A stretch of DNA of 64,000 bases from Nanobdellati archaeon (GCA_019429005.1 JAHYJR010000005.1:1-64000), one strand, 5' to 3'. Shown: positions 1 to 8,698, counted from the first letter of the stretch. The notes: a model not told the origin generated them from the sequence alone. Numbers and translations: made by a program.

Positions 1-846
1 AAAAATATTCATATTCTAACCAATCCTTATTTGCATCTAAGTATTCTTTAGCATCGTTAGATGTATGAAAACTTGCTTTATCAATTATTAAAAATACTTT
101 GTGGTTTATATCTTTTTTGAATTTTTTTAACGAGTCTATAAATGAAATCGTGTTTTGTTTTTCTCCTAAATCATAATGATAAAACGTATTATTTTCAGTA
201 TAAAAACCTCCTATATTAATCTTTGTTTGAGTCCGTGATATGTATTTTATTGGTTTTGAACCTATTTGTGCCCAAACTCTGGATTTATCTATTTCTAATT
301 TTATTGAACATTCATCATGACAAACTAGTTTGTATTCTTCACCCAATAAATTTCTTTTTTTTTAACAGTTGTTAGAAATTCTTGAGTTAACGCCTCATTT
401 CTACGCTTACTTCGTGGCCTGCATACGATTTTTTTAAATCCCATTATATTAAGAAGTTCTTGTATTCGTCTTAAAGAATATTTTATTCCATATTTTGTTA
501 AGATGTGTTTGTACACATCTTTGGTTTGCCAACCACGATTATAACCATCATCAGTTTTTATTGGAATTTCTATATCTGATTTTAATTCAATCAACTGATC
601 TTTAGTTAATAATGATTTTAGACCTCTACCTTTCTTGATTTTTAAATTTTTAAGACCTTCAGAATTAATTTGACTAATCCAATTATAAACAGTAGCTAAA
701 CTTACTGAAAGTTTATTTGCAACCGTTATTGGTGCATTATTTTCTTTAATCAATAAACCTGCTTGAAGCTTCTTTTTTGCAAATTTATCAGTTTCATTAT
801 TGATTGCATCAATAATATTTTCAGAGGTAAAAGGTATAATTTCATA
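1..846 (-). mobile_element. IS630-family transposase, frameshifted and cut by the window edge
   Basis: The minus strand encodes a two-part IS630-type transposase. The upstream part (frame open from 846 to 325) carries a helix-turn-helix (ATVYNWI) and a winged-helix segment (GWQTKDVYKHIL, YSLRRIQELL). The downstream part (from about 363 to the window start) is in the -1 frame and reads as the DDE catalytic domain: KLVCHDECSI carries the first Asp and VFLIIDKASFH the second. The third acidic residue would lie outside the window. No in-frame ATG is present at the 5' end; a TTG at 753 would cut into the helix-turn-helix, so the true start is unclear. The split may be a mutation or programmed frameshifting. 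Terminal inverted repeats could not be delimited. Family call is confident; activity is unknown. Confidence 0.85.
355..363 (-). other. A9 run at the transposase frame switch
   Basis: The coding strand has nine consecutive A residues exactly where the two transposase frames meet. Reading GTT AAA AAA AAA GAA in the upstream frame gives a stop shortly after, while slipping back one base reads AAA AGA AAT TTA and continues into the DDE domain. A-runs of this kind support -1 ribosomal slippage or transcriptional slippage. A simple indel mutation is the alternative. Confidence 0.55.
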
Positions 847-911
847 CTATCTATTTAGTTTTTGATGTAAATATGTTTTCTAAGTATTTATCGCACAGAC
901 TACACAACGAT

Positions 912-922
912 ATTTATATATA
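912..922 (+). promoter_or_regulatory. TATA box of the first secreted-protein gene
   Basis: The sequence ATTTATATATA lies about 27 bases upstream of the ATG at 944, the spacing expected of an archaeal TATA box for a leaderless or nearly leaderless transcript. No Shine-Dalgarno motif precedes the ATG, which fits. Confidence 0.5.
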
Positions 923-943
923 CTGATATAGCAATATATAGTT

Positions 944-1828
944 ATGGTTAATAAATTTGATATTGGCATTTTAACAATTTTGATTTTTGTTATGTTTCTG
1001 AATCCTTCAGTTTTTGCGGCAACAATAACGAGTAATGTTACCGTTGATATTAATATTAGTGCAATAGGGGTTCTAGTGGTTACTCCAACCACACTTTCTT
1101 GGTCCGATATGAGTCCTGGTAGTGATGGTTCTGTGGAAAATATTAGGATTAAGAATACTGGTTCTATTAATGTGAGTAATATATATCTTGATACAAGCAC
1201 TATTGTTGATGAAGACAAAAATCCACTTTTAACCGCATCTGCAATTAATTATTCTGCGGCTGGTTTTATCCTTGTGCAAAACTCAACAGATACTGAGTAT
1301 TATCATGCAGGTCGTCTTGAATGGAATCTTTCAACTGTTTTAACTGATGAGGTATTAGATTTGGGAGGATCAACTGAAGTTTTCGGCCACGGTTGGTATC
1401 GTAATGCAACTGGCAATGAATATCTTTGGAAAGTTGAGAATGGAACAAATGGTTTATGTAATAATACAGGTACAACATTTAATATCAAAAACGCACCTGA
1501 AAACATAACAGATGTTAATCGTGATCTTTCAACAGGGTTATCTACTTGTGGTTCTGTTACAGCTGGTACAAATTGGGGTACTTTTGCTTGTACTGATGGC
1601 CCTCTTAGCGGACAGTGTGTTGCTACATCAACAGCTTGTGATAAAATACATATATACAAATATAATATGGCATCTAGCTTTCCTGCTTGTGCAAACGCGG
1701 TGTATCTGATGGAAGATAATCTTATACCTGGAGCAGAAACTTTTATTGATGTGTTTGCATCAATACCAATGGGTATGCCTTCTGGTGATACTGCTCAAGG
1801 TACGCTTACAATTACTGCAACATATTAA
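944..1828 (+). CDS. Secreted cell-surface protein, copy 1
   Basis: A 294-residue protein with an N-terminal signal peptide (hydrophobic residues about 7-24, likely cleavage near VFA/ATI). An Ig-like or beta-rich segment follows (residues about 40-90), and the second half holds six cysteines (GLCNN, STCGS, FACTD, GQCVA, TACDK, FPACAN) that could form disulfides. Many N-x-S/T sequons suggest N-glycosylation outside the cell. There is no C-terminal membrane anchor. I do not recognise the family; the final segment ending LTITATY resembles the last strand of a beta-sandwich. It is paralogous to the next gene and lies beside an insertion sequence. Role as an S-layer-associated or adhesive protein is inference. 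Confidence 0.75.
   Translation: MVNKFDIGILTILIFVMFLNPSVFAATITSNVTVDINISAIGVLVVTPTTLSWSDMSPGSDGSVENIRIKNTGSINVSNIYLDTSTIVDEDKNPLLTASAINYSAAGFILVQNSTDTEYYHAGRLEWNLSTVLTDEVLDLGGSTEVFGHGWYRNATGNEYLWKVENGTNGLCNNTGTTFNIKNAPENITDVNRDLSTGLSTCGSVTAGTNWGTFACTDGPLSGQCVATSTACDKIHIYKYNMASSFPACANAVYLMEDNLIPGAETFIDVFASIPMGMPSGDTAQGTLTITATY
1285..1747 (+). repeat. 463-bp tract nearly identical to 2386-2848
   Basis: This stretch of copy 1 matches copy 2 at an offset of 1101 bases with two differences that I can see (ttg/tta near 1372 and atg/ata near 1669). Third-codon positions outside the tract differ freely, so the identity is not explained by protein constraint alone. It marks a recent gene conversion or partial duplication. 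Confidence 0.85.
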
Positions 1829-2044
1829 TTGTTATTTTAATTTGAACAGGGTAAAACTTGTTCTTCTTTATTTTAAGATTAATCTGTTTTAGTGAAAGTA
1901 TATAAACTGGATTATCTATTATTATAGTATTGTTGTTATTGTTTAATCTAAATTATTTTTGTTGTGTATAACCGAAATGTATATAAAGACGGATTAACAA
2001 TTACATTATTATAACCTAAATTTATAATTATTAGGCGTCTATTT

Positions 2045-2929
2045 ATGGATATTAAATATACTATTGGTTTATTTACTATTCTTATTTTTATTCTTTTTAA
2101 TAATACATTTGCGTTAGCAGCAGAGACTTCAGATACAATTACAGTAAATGTTAACATTAGTTCAGTTGGACTTATTGTAGTTACACCAACTGCACTTTCA
2201 TGGCTTGCTTTAAATCCTGGTAGTGATGGTTCTGTGGAAAATATTCGGATTAAGAATATTGGTTCTATTAATGTGAGTAATATATATCTTGATACGAGCA
2301 CTATTGTTGATGAAGACACAAATCCACTTTTAACTGCATCTGCAATTTATTATTCTGCAGCGGGTTTTATTTTTGTACAAAATACAACAGATACTGAGTA
2401 TTATCATGCAGGTCGTCTTGAATGGAATCTTTCAACTGTTTTAACTGATGAGGTATTAGATTTAGGAGGATCAACTGAAGTTTTCGGCCACGGTTGGTAT
2501 CGTAATGCAACTGGCAATGAATATCTTTGGAAAGTTGAGAATGGAACAAATGGTTTATGTAATAATACAGGTACAACATTTAATATCAAAAACGCACCTG
2601 AAAACATAACAGATGTTAATCGTGATCTTTCAACAGGGTTATCTACTTGTGGTTCTGTTACAGCTGGTACAAATTGGGGTACTTTTGCTTGTACTGATGG
2701 CCCTCTTAGCGGACAGTGTGTTGCTACATCAACAGCTTGTGATAAAATACATATATACAAATATAATATAGCATCTAGCTTTCCTGCTTGTGCAAACGCG
2801 GTGTATCTGATGGAAGATAATCTTATACCTGGAGCAGAAACTTTTATTTATGTATTCGCTTCAATACCTCTTGGTATGCCTTCCGGTGATGCGATTCAAG
2901 GTACTCTTACAATTACAGCGACATATTGA
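2045..2929 (+). CDS. Secreted cell-surface protein, copy 2
   Basis: A 294-residue paralogue of the preceding gene with the same length, a diverged signal peptide (residues 1-28, LALAAET cleavage region) and the same six cysteines and sequons. From about residue 60 onward it is nearly identical to copy 1, whereas the signal peptide and the last 25 residues differ at many silent and replacement sites. A TATA-like GTATATAAAG at about 1979-1988 lies 60 bases upstream. The two genes are separated by 216 bases, so they may be transcribed separately. Function unknown; probably exported. Confidence 0.75.
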   Translation: MDIKYTIGLFTILIFILFNNTFALAAETSDTITVNVNISSVGLIVVTPTALSWLALNPGSDGSVENIRIKNIGSINVSNIYLDTSTIVDEDTNPLLTASAIYYSAAGFIFVQNTTDTEYYHAGRLEWNLSTVLTDEVLDLGGSTEVFGHGWYRNATGNEYLWKVENGTNGLCNNTGTTFNIKNAPENITDVNRDLSTGLSTCGSVTAGTNWGTFACTDGPLSGQCVATSTACDKIHIYKYNIASSFPACANAVYLMEDNLIPGAETFIYVFASIPLGMPSGDAIQGTLTITATY

Positions 2930-3487
2930 TATTATATATTGATATCCTAATTAATTGAATCATAAGGCTGATTTATTTTAATCTTTTTTTTGGTTTTTTA
3001 TGTATGTCTTTAGCTATGTTGTGCGTTATGTTTTACAAACAATTTAACTGTGATATTCAAGTTAATGTTACGTTCTTAGATTCTACTCTAATTGCGTATG
3101 TGTTACCTAATAAAATATATTTTAGATATATAGATATATAGACTTTTACAAACAACCTAGAAAGTAACCAAAAACAAGCATTTATCTAATTAGCCCTTTT
3201 TCTTATTATTGAATTAAATGTATTCTATTTAGTCAATAGTGTGTTTTATTGCTTTGTGTATTGTATCTAAACAAAGGAGATAATTACGTTTGCAGTAAAT
3301 CTATATCTTCTTGCGTGTATGTGCAAAGTATTTAATGCAATAATCTTAGTTTTGAATTGAAATGGGTTTAAATCTTAGAAAGGATGTTATTTAGAACTAA
3401 GTTATATTGAGTCTTTGTTTAAAAACTTCATAGATTGAAGTATCTTGAAGCGTTAATTTTTAAGAATTATGAGGTTTTATCTAGTCT
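2930..3487. other. Intergenic region, 558 bases
   Basis: No open frame of useful length or convincing RNA structure was seen. It contains a T8 run near 2984 and a short repeat of GATATATA near 3124-3140. The neighbouring genes point toward it, so it is a convergent spacer. Confidence 0.5.
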
Positions 3488-4408
3488 TTATTCTATATAC
3501 TTCGTTTGTTTTAATGTGGTTTCAATTTGTTCAATTGCAGTAAATGTGTCTGCTGGTGAATAGATTAAATCTGTTGCAGTTCCATTTACAACGCAAGTTT
3601 TAAGGTAATTTATTCTTCTATTTATGTCAGATGTGTCACTAATACGTTCTGCAAGATAGTTTATATCAAGTTCATCCGCATATAATGCAATCATATTTGC
3701 GACGTCAGAGATATCATTATCTCGTGGAAGGTAATTCAAATCTTTAACTCTTAGTTTTGTTGCAATTATATCTTCTTTTGCAACGACTGGACAGGAAATA
3801 CCACTAACATCTATATATTCTATTCTATCTTGTTGATCTTCTGTCATTATAAGTCCAGAAGTTCCAATATAATTATCTTTTTTGAATGCATCTATGTGTG
3901 TACCATTGTATTTTATAGTATATTTATTGCCCCTATCTTGTTTATTGTAACCATCAAGTGTTTTTTTAAGTGTGGCTTCATTAAAATATACAAAATCCAT
4001 GTCATGTGTATCTCTTATACGTTTTCTAGCATCTTCAAAAGTGAGATTGTGTTTTTCCATTATACCTGAAAGAAGATAAAGTCTTGATGCACTACCGCCA
4101 ATTAACGCTAAATCTGCATTACTTGTATCTGTTTTATTATATGTATATACAAGCTTGAGTGTATCTAGCTCTTCTTGCTGTAAGTATGGTATGATATCAT
4201 ACGCAGGGGTAGTAGCAAGTGACGTATTTGTATTGTAAGAGTTTGTATTGTTATAATCGCTCACTGGTGTATAGAATCCATTGCTTGTATCTGTGTATTG
4301 TGCTGTAATAGGGTTTTGAAATATCGGATTATCTAGTTCTGTTGTCCAAAACTGAACGTGTCCTATGTCTGAAATTTGATCTAATATATCAAAATCTATA
4401 TTTTGCAT
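3488..4408 (-). CDS. Nucleotidyltransferase-like protein
   Basis: A 306-residue protein. Residues 1-80 are Asn/Thr/Tyr-rich and of unknown role. From about residue 100 it looks like a minimal nucleotidyltransferase fold of the AbiEii type: ALIGGSASRLYLL, then RIRDTHDMDFVYF holding a D-x-D pair, THIDAFKKD supplying a third acidic residue, and EDIIATKLR followed by DNDISDVANMIAL, a helical segment usual after the catalytic domain in this fold. The start follows GGTGTAAAT. It stands alone, convergent with the secreted-protein genes and divergent from nothing obvious. Whether it acts on tRNA, another toxin-antitoxin target or a small molecule cannot be said; no antitoxin-like partner is adjacent. 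Confidence 0.55.
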   Translation of the reverse strand: MQNIDFDILDQISDIGHVQFWTTELDNPIFQNPITAQYTDTSNGFYTPVSDYNNTNSYNTNTSLATTPAYDIIPYLQQEELDTLKLVYTYNKTDTSNADLALIGGSASRLYLLSGIMEKHNLTFEDARKRIRDTHDMDFVYFNEATLKKTLDGYNKQDRGNKYTIKYNGTHIDAFKKDNYIGTSGLIMTEDQQDRIEYIDVSGISCPVVAKEDIIATKLRVKDLNYLPRDNDISDVANMIALYADELDINYLAERISDTSDINRRINYLKTCVVNGTATDLIYSPADTFTAIEQIETTLKQTKYIE

Positions 4409-4517
4409 ATTTACACCAATTTATTTATGTAAATTTAACTTTTTAAATCTATTTTATGAGTATTTTTATAGAAAAGAACTAGTTTAAACGTTTTAAATGT
4501 ATTATTAAATTAAATAA

Positions 4518-4642
4518 TGCAGGGGAAGGGATTCGAACCCTCGAAGAACCTACGTTCACAGGATCTTAAGTCCTGCGCCTTTTGTCGAAAACAATCTAAA
4601 AAAGCTCAGAATGTCTCTTTAACCAGGCTAGGCGACCCCTGC
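4518..4642 (-). tRNA. tRNA-Leu(UAA) with an intron in the D-loop
   Basis: The acceptor arms GCAGGGG and CCCCTGC pair fully, the anticodon stem is CAGGA/TCCTG with loop CTTAAGA giving anticodon UAA, and the long variable arm (GAAC/GTTC stem) marks a class II tRNA. The T arm is GAGGG-TTCGAAT-CCCTT. Residue 73 is A and CCA is not encoded. The gene is about 38 bases longer than a normal tRNA-Leu; the surplus (about 4580-4617) sits in the D-loop between TTAAA and GGC. It follows rpo3 at the distal end of the ribosomal superoperon, so it is probably cotranscribed. Confidence 0.9.
4580..4617 (-). other. Noncanonical tRNA intron, about 38 nt
   Basis: Removing this stretch restores a standard D arm (GCC...GGC) in tRNA-Leu. 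The ends are uncertain by up to three bases because A residues flank both junctions. Exon sequences GCCT and AGGC on either side can pair, but I could not fit a full bulge-helix-bulge with confidence. Confidence 0.7.
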
Positions 4643-4674
4643 AAGTATTATAATTAATACTTTGTACGGATTAT

Positions 4675-5439
4675 TTATTTAATTTGCGCCTTTAATTCAG
4701 AAAGATTCTTTTTTGTGATATCGATTGCAGATAGTACTAGTTCTTCTGTATTAAGGCCAGATATAGACTCTATTATAAAGATTATGTGTGTTTGATCACT
4801 TTCTAAACTTAATGCATTATTTGGACATGCGTTTACACAAGTCTTGTCGAGATCACATTTATAAGGATTTAGTTTAAAATCTTCACCTATTGCACCTTTA
4901 GGACATGCTTTTACACAAGCACCACATTTTTTGCAGTCTTTGTTTCGCGTTAATGTAGGGAAATATTTATATCCGACAATTCCACCAGTCCATTTGCTGT
5001 GTTCATTTCCAGAACCAAGGATTGCTCTCATTTCAATATAGATTTCTTGATTTTCAAGAAGTTTAACAATAATTATATCTCCATCTGTTGAAAAAACATT
5101 AGGGTCTGTTGATTTTAGGTCTTTAGCATAAACATTGCAAGGTCCTGTCTTTTTCAAAATAAAAGTTACTTGACATTTTTCACAACCATTTTCACATTTA
5201 CAATCCTTTTTATTAACATAATCGTTAGTGTTAAAGTTAAGTGGTATAAGACCTAATTTGTGTGCAAGTATCTCATCATATAGTGCAGATGTATTGTATA
5301 CGACATCTACATCTTCAATGGTTAATGTTTGTACTTTACTAATAATATTTCTTCTAATCATATTCGCAAAAGCAGGACTTATGTCCGTTACTTCAAATTT
5401 CAGAATATTGTCTTGTTTTTCAATGATTTTTATATCCAT
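4675..5439 (-). CDS. rpo3: DNA-directed RNA polymerase subunit D (Rpo3)
   Basis: A 254-residue homologue of bacterial alpha N-terminal domain/eukaryotic Rpb3, the scaffold on which the polymerase assembles with Rpo11. The dimerisation motif region DISPAFANMIRRNI is at residues 17-30 and the loop HKLGLIPL at about 60. A ferredoxin-like insert occupies about 160-210: CKKCGACVKACP provides four cysteines, and CDLDKTCVNACP provides three, so the second cluster site lacks one ligand compared with a 2[4Fe-4S] ferredoxin. A further cysteine-rich patch (CKCENGCEKC) lies near residue 82-91. It is the last protein gene of the superoperon, 18 bases after uS11. Confidence 0.96.
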   Translation of the reverse strand: MDIKIIEKQDNILKFEVTDISPAFANMIRRNIISKVQTLTIEDVDVVYNTSALYDEILAHKLGLIPLNFNTNDYVNKKDCKCENGCEKCQVTFILKKTGPCNVYAKDLKSTDPNVFSTDGDIIIVKLLENQEIYIEMRAILGSGNEHSKWTGGIVGYKYFPTLTRNKDCKKCGACVKACPKGAIGEDFKLNPYKCDLDKTCVNACPNNALSLESDQTHIIFIIESISGLNTEELVLSAIDITKKNLSELKAQIK

Positions 5440-5457
5440 TGTAGAACTACCTTATTT

Positions 5458-5931
5458 TTATACTCTTCTACCACGTCTTCCACCTTTTTTACGGGTTTTA
5501 TCGTGTGGTATTGGTGTGACGTCGTCAATTTTTCCAATTTTTAAACCTGCTCTGATTAATGCTCTTATTGCAGGTTGTGCACCTTGACCTGGTGTTTTTG
5601 ATTTATTGCCTCCTGGTGCTCTAACTCTTATATGGACATTTGTTATGCCTTTTTCAATTGCATCTTCACCAGCACGGCTTGCAGCTTGCATTGCAGGATA
5701 AGGTTTGCCTTGTTGGCTTCCTTTATCTGTAATAGTACCACTACTACATTTTGCGATTGTTTCTGCACCTGTTATATCTGTTATATTGATAATTGTATTA
5801 TTTGAACTACTGTAAATGTGTGTAACACCCCATCTAACAGGGATTACTTTTTTTTGAGGAGCTTGTGGGATTACAGTTTCAGTCTTTTCAATTTCCGGTT
5901 TTATCTCAGAACTTATATCTTTATCACTCAT
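5458..5931 (-). CDS. rps11: Small ribosomal subunit protein uS11
   Basis: A 157-residue uS11, which binds 16S rRNA in the platform near the mRNA exit. The core is clear: [19 protein letters not shown], then [29 protein letters not shown] and the basic end [10 protein letters not shown]. About 28 residues precede the core (rich in Glu, Lys, Pro), longer than typical. Its start overlaps the end of uS4 by 8 bases, indicating translational coupling. Confidence 0.96.
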   Translation of the reverse strand: MSDKDISSEIKPEIEKTETVIPQAPQKKVIPVRWGVTHIYSSSNNTIINITDITGAETIAKCSSGTITDKGSQQGKPYPAMQAASRAGEDAIEKGITNVHIRVRAPGGNKSKTPGQGAQPAIRALIRAGLKIGKIDDVTPIPHDKTRKKGGRRGRRV

Positions 5932-6523
5932 TTATCTCACTCTCAATACTCAATATTTCTTTTTTATCTTCAGGTTTAGCAACAACATAATCTTTTTTAA
6001 CTGGTTTTTCTGTTACTGTCTTTTTTTCAATTTTAACAAAAGATTTATTTAATTTTGATTTTATTTTAAATTTAATTTTACTTTCTTCTCCTTTTTTGAT
6101 TATGTAACTTGGGGATGTTACTTTAATATCATCAACATATATATGACCATGTACTATGAATTGTCGTGCTTGTTTAACTGTATTTGCAAAACCCATTTTA
6201 ACGACTTGTGTCTGTATACGTCTTTCAAGAATTGCATTTGTAGGTAAAACTAATACGGCATTTAATGTTATTTTTTCCCCATTTAACAAATCTATTTTAG
6301 CAACTTTATCTAATATTGATTGTTCCATATCTTTATTTTTAGATGCTATAACATCTCTTGAAAGTCTTTTTAATTTACTGATTTTTGCTTCAGATTTCCA
6401 TAATTCTTTTTTATTCTTAAGTCCGTATTTGCTTACAATCTTTTTTTCAGCCATAATTCTATCTTTATCATAAGGTTTTTGTGGTCTTTTGTATGTTTTT
6501 GTTGGTTTCTTTGGATCTCCCAT
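5924..6523 (-). CDS. rps4: Small ribosomal subunit protein uS4
   Basis: A 199-residue uS4, an early 16S rRNA binder. Archaeal N-terminal segment [16 protein letters not shown] is present and the S4 RNA-binding domain is at about 100-160 ([24 protein letters not shown]). Residues 165-199 are a Lys/Glu-rich extension. A GTG at 6532 would add three residues but belongs to the GTGAT ribosome-binding site, so the ATG at 6523 is chosen. Confidence 0.95.
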   Translation of the reverse strand: MGDPKKPTKTYKRPQKPYDKDRIMAEKKIVSKYGLKNKKELWKSEAKISKLKRLSRDVIASKNKDMEQSILDKVAKIDLLNGEKITLNAVLVLPTNAILERRIQTQVVKMGFANTVKQARQFIVHGHIYVDDIKVTSPSYIIKKGEESKIKFKIKSKLNKSFVKIEKKTVTEKPVKKDYVVAKPEDKKEILSIESEINE

Positions 6524-6540
6524 AAATATCACTCATTTAA

Positions 6541-6993
6541 TTATTTTTTCTTTCTAGATGCTGTTGCACCTTTAGATCTAAAGGACGATTTAGTTCTTTG
6601 TCCTCTCATTGTAAGACCAAGTTCGTGTCTGATACCTCTATATGAACGGATTTTTTTAAGTGTATTGACATCTTCTCTTAAGAATAATTTTATGTCTGTT
6701 TCAGTTATGTGTATATTATCTCCTGTAAGTGGATCATTCCGTCTATTATATAACCATGATGGTATTTTATATTTCTCAGGATCATCAATTATATTTTCTA
6801 ATAATTGAATTTGTTTTTCATCAATGTCTTTAAGCTTATTGCTTTCATCAATTTTAGATACACTAACAACAGCTTTTGCAAAATTGTAACCTACACCTTT
6901 AATTTTTGTTAATGCTATTGCTATGCTTTTATTACCTTTAAGATCAGCACCTTTAACTCTTACAATATCTGCATAATTTTTTGTTACTGCCAT
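6541..6993 (-). CDS. rps13: Small ribosomal subunit protein uS13
   Basis: A 150-residue uS13 of the subunit head, contacting tRNA and the B1 bridges. It shows IALTKIKGVGYNFAKAV, a helix-hairpin-helix like segment, and the C-terminal SYRGIRHELGLTMRGQRTK followed by a basic tail. A TTG at 7002 would add three residues; the ATG at 6993 after AGGTTGA is preferred. It follows tRNA-Ser and opens the alpha-type group uS13-uS4-uS11-rpo3. Confidence 0.95.
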   Translation of the reverse strand: MAVTKNYADIVRVKGADLKGNKSIAIALTKIKGVGYNFAKAVVSVSKIDESNKLKDIDEKQIQLLENIIDDPEKYKIPSWLYNRRNDPLTGDNIHITETDIKLFLREDVNTLKKIRSYRGIRHELGLTMRGQRTKSSFRSKGATASRKKK

Positions 6994-7093
6994 TTGTTTC
7001 AACCTTTAGTGTTTTTATGTTATTTTTTTAAGTTTACTCAGTAATCTTTTTAAATATATTGATATTTGCTTTTTTATTGTTTTATCGCGATTT

Positions 7094-7204
7094 TGGCGCT
7101 GGGAGAGTGATTCGAACACTCGCGGGCCAAAGGCCCACAGGATTTCATGAAATATACTAAATATCTCTCAAGTCCTGCGCTCTACCAGGCTAAGCCACCC
7201 CAGC
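7094..7204 (-). tRNA. tRNA-Ser(UGA) with canonical intron and encoded CCA
   Basis: Acceptor GCTGGGG/TCCCAGC, T arm GAGTG-TTCGAAT-CACTC, long variable arm built on GGGCC/GGCCC, discriminator G and an encoded CCA at 7094-7096. The anticodon stem CAGGA/TCCTG encloses CTTGAG...A, giving anticodon UGA once a 23-nt intron (7144-7166) between positions 37 and 38 is removed. It sits inside the ribosomal superoperon between the Trm112-like gene and uS13. Confidence 0.92.
7144..7166 (-). other. Canonical tRNA intron, 23 nt (37/38)
   Basis: The intron interrupts the anticodon loop after position 37. Intron bases near its 3' end (CATG) pair with loop bases 32-35 except at one T-T position, giving an imperfect bulge-helix-bulge, with ATAT/ATAT as the inner helix. 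Confidence 0.75.
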
Positions 7205-7214
7205 ATTTATCTAA

Positions 7215-7421
7215 TTAAATTTTAATTTCATGTTTAAATTTAGTTTTTTCAGCATCTTTTAATATCCATGCATCATCTATTAGCATATTTGGTATATCAT
7301 TATCAAGTATTGGATATGCAAGTTTACATTTTTTGCATATTATAAACATATCCTTTTCTTCTATATCACTTTTACATTTTGGACAAGCCATTATTTTTAT
7401 AAGATCTTTAGGTACTGGCAT
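7215..7421 (-). CDS. Trm112-like zinc-binding protein
   Basis: A 68-residue protein of the Trm112/UPF0434 type. CPKCKSD and CKKCKLAYPILDNDIPNML give a four-cysteine zinc site followed by the conserved YPI-x-IP hydrophobic motif. Trm112 proteins activate several class I methyltransferases acting on tRNA, rRNA and release factor. It lies between cbf5 and tRNA-Ser in the translation superoperon, consistent with such a role. The partner enzyme is not identified here. Confidence 0.85.
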   Translation of the reverse strand: MPVPKDLIKIMACPKCKSDIEEKDMFIICKKCKLAYPILDNDIPNMLIDDAWILKDAEKTKFKHEIKI

Positions 7422-7439
7422 ATTATAACCCTTTAATTA

Positions 7440-8414
7440 TTACGCTGTTTTCCACATTTTTGGATATGTGTCTTGTTTGATTATGATTCTAGTTGTTTTT
7501 GAAACAACACCTTTTCGTTTAAATTCCATATCTTTTGAAGTCATTTGCGCACTTCCAAGTGCAACAAGTTCTCCTTTAAGGCTCATTATTGCGATGATTT
7601 CATCTGTTGATATGTTTTTATTGAATTTTACAAGTCCTACAATATGTAATGGTGCACCATGTGCAATTGCTGACACCGCACTATCTTTTATTATAACTTT
7701 TTTTAGGTGTTGAACACCAAATTCAATAGGTTTTATGATTTCTCTTAAATATTTTTCTTCGCCCGATTCTTTCCAAAACATGTATGCATCTTTTAAATCA
7801 TGAAGTATAATTGTTTTATCTTCTTTAAATGGTCCTGCTCGTGTACGCCTTAATTCATGCATGTGTGCATTAACACCTAGTTTTTTCCCAATATCAACAC
7901 AAAGTGTTCGAATATACGTGCCTGCTTCAACAGATGTTCTAAAAAGAACATCTTGACCGTCTATTTCTAAAATATTAAGACTGTATATGTGCCTATCACG
8001 AAGTTCGCGTTTTACTGCACTTTTTACAGGTGGCATTTGTGTTATTATTCCAACAAAATCGTTCATTACAGTTCTTATTTGATTTTCATCAACTTCTTTA
8101 TGTAAACGCATTATTGCAACATACTCTTTGCCTGAGTTTAATAATACGGGGATTATCTTAGTTGCATTATCAATTGTTGTTGGAAGTACCCCTGTAACAT
8201 GTGGATCTAATGTGCCTGAATGACCTACCTTTTTCGCACCAAGGATTTCTTTTACCCATGCTGCAACCTGATGTGAAGTTGGACCAGATGGTTTATCTAA
8301 TATAATTATACCATTTTTGATATGTTCTTCAATAGGTCGCTCATGTGGGTAATGACCATATTTCTCATTTGTTTCCTCGTCCTTTTTGACTACCCAAAGT
8401 GTTCTGTCTTCCAT
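7440..8414 (-). CDS. cbf5: H/ACA RNP pseudouridine synthase Cbf5
   Basis: A 324-residue TruB-family enzyme that, guided by H/ACA RNAs with Nop10, Gar1 and L7Ae, converts uridine to pseudouridine in rRNA. The catalytic loop HSGTLDPHVTGVLP carries the nucleophilic Asp near residue 68. IILDKPSGPTSHQVAAW, GTYIRTLCVDIGKKL and HELRRTRAGPF are family signatures. A C-terminal PUA domain spans about 240-315 (GAPLHIVGLVKF). Length fits archaeal Cbf5. It follows eL14, as is usual in archaea. Confidence 0.95.
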   Translation of the reverse strand: MEDRTLWVVKKDEETNEKYGHYPHERPIEEHIKNGIIILDKPSGPTSHQVAAWVKEILGAKKVGHSGTLDPHVTGVLPTTIDNATKIIPVLLNSGKEYVAIMRLHKEVDENQIRTVMNDFVGIITQMPPVKSAVKRELRDRHIYSLNILEIDGQDVLFRTSVEAGTYIRTLCVDIGKKLGVNAHMHELRRTRAGPFKEDKTIILHDLKDAYMFWKESGEEKYLREIIKPIEFGVQHLKKVIIKDSAVSAIAHGAPLHIVGLVKFNKNISTDEIIAIMSLKGELVALGSAQMTSKDMEFKRKGVVSKTTRIIIKQDTYPKMWKTA

Positions 8415-8419
8415 TATTA

Positions 8420-8698
8420 TCAGTTAAATTTTATTCTTTCTTTCATTATTTCTGATAACTTTGAATCTTCAATAGTCTTAATAACTATGTCATCATCAGA
8501 TTTTTCTTTAATATCTAGGATTTTATTTGTTGGTTCCAAGTGTGCAATATTACATTTTTTTCGTTTTATTTTATTTAATGATTTTGGACCTGTTATTTCA
8601 ACAAAATTATCGTCAATCATTTCTGTGATCACACAGTATTTTCCTGCGTCTTTTCCTGCAGTTTTTATACAGATTCTTCCTACTGTGATTGCTGTCAT
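8420..8698 (-). CDS. rpl14e: Large ribosomal subunit protein eL14
   Basis: A 92-residue eL14 with a KOW-type start (ITVGRICIKTAGKDAGKYCVI) and KRKKCNIAHLEPT. An ATG at 8707 would add three residues (MIY), but it overlaps the likely ribosome-binding site GATGA, so ATG 8698 is chosen. The gene usually found between eL34 and eL14 (cmk) is absent. Confidence 0.9.
   Translation of the reverse strand: MTAITVGRICIKTAGKDAGKYCVITEMIDDNFVEITGPKSLNKIKRKKCNIAHLEPTNKILDIKEKSDDDIVIKTIEDSKLSEIMKERIKFN

Noticed and set aside
880..2760. Minus-strand ORFs opposite the two secreted proteins, with the same sequence in both copies
   Set aside because: They are reverse-strand shadows of the duplicated gene; their similarity simply reflects the duplication.
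2930..3487. A gene or RNA in the longest empty gap
   Set aside because: Frames are short and no convincing hairpin or tRNA/rRNA similarity could be seen.
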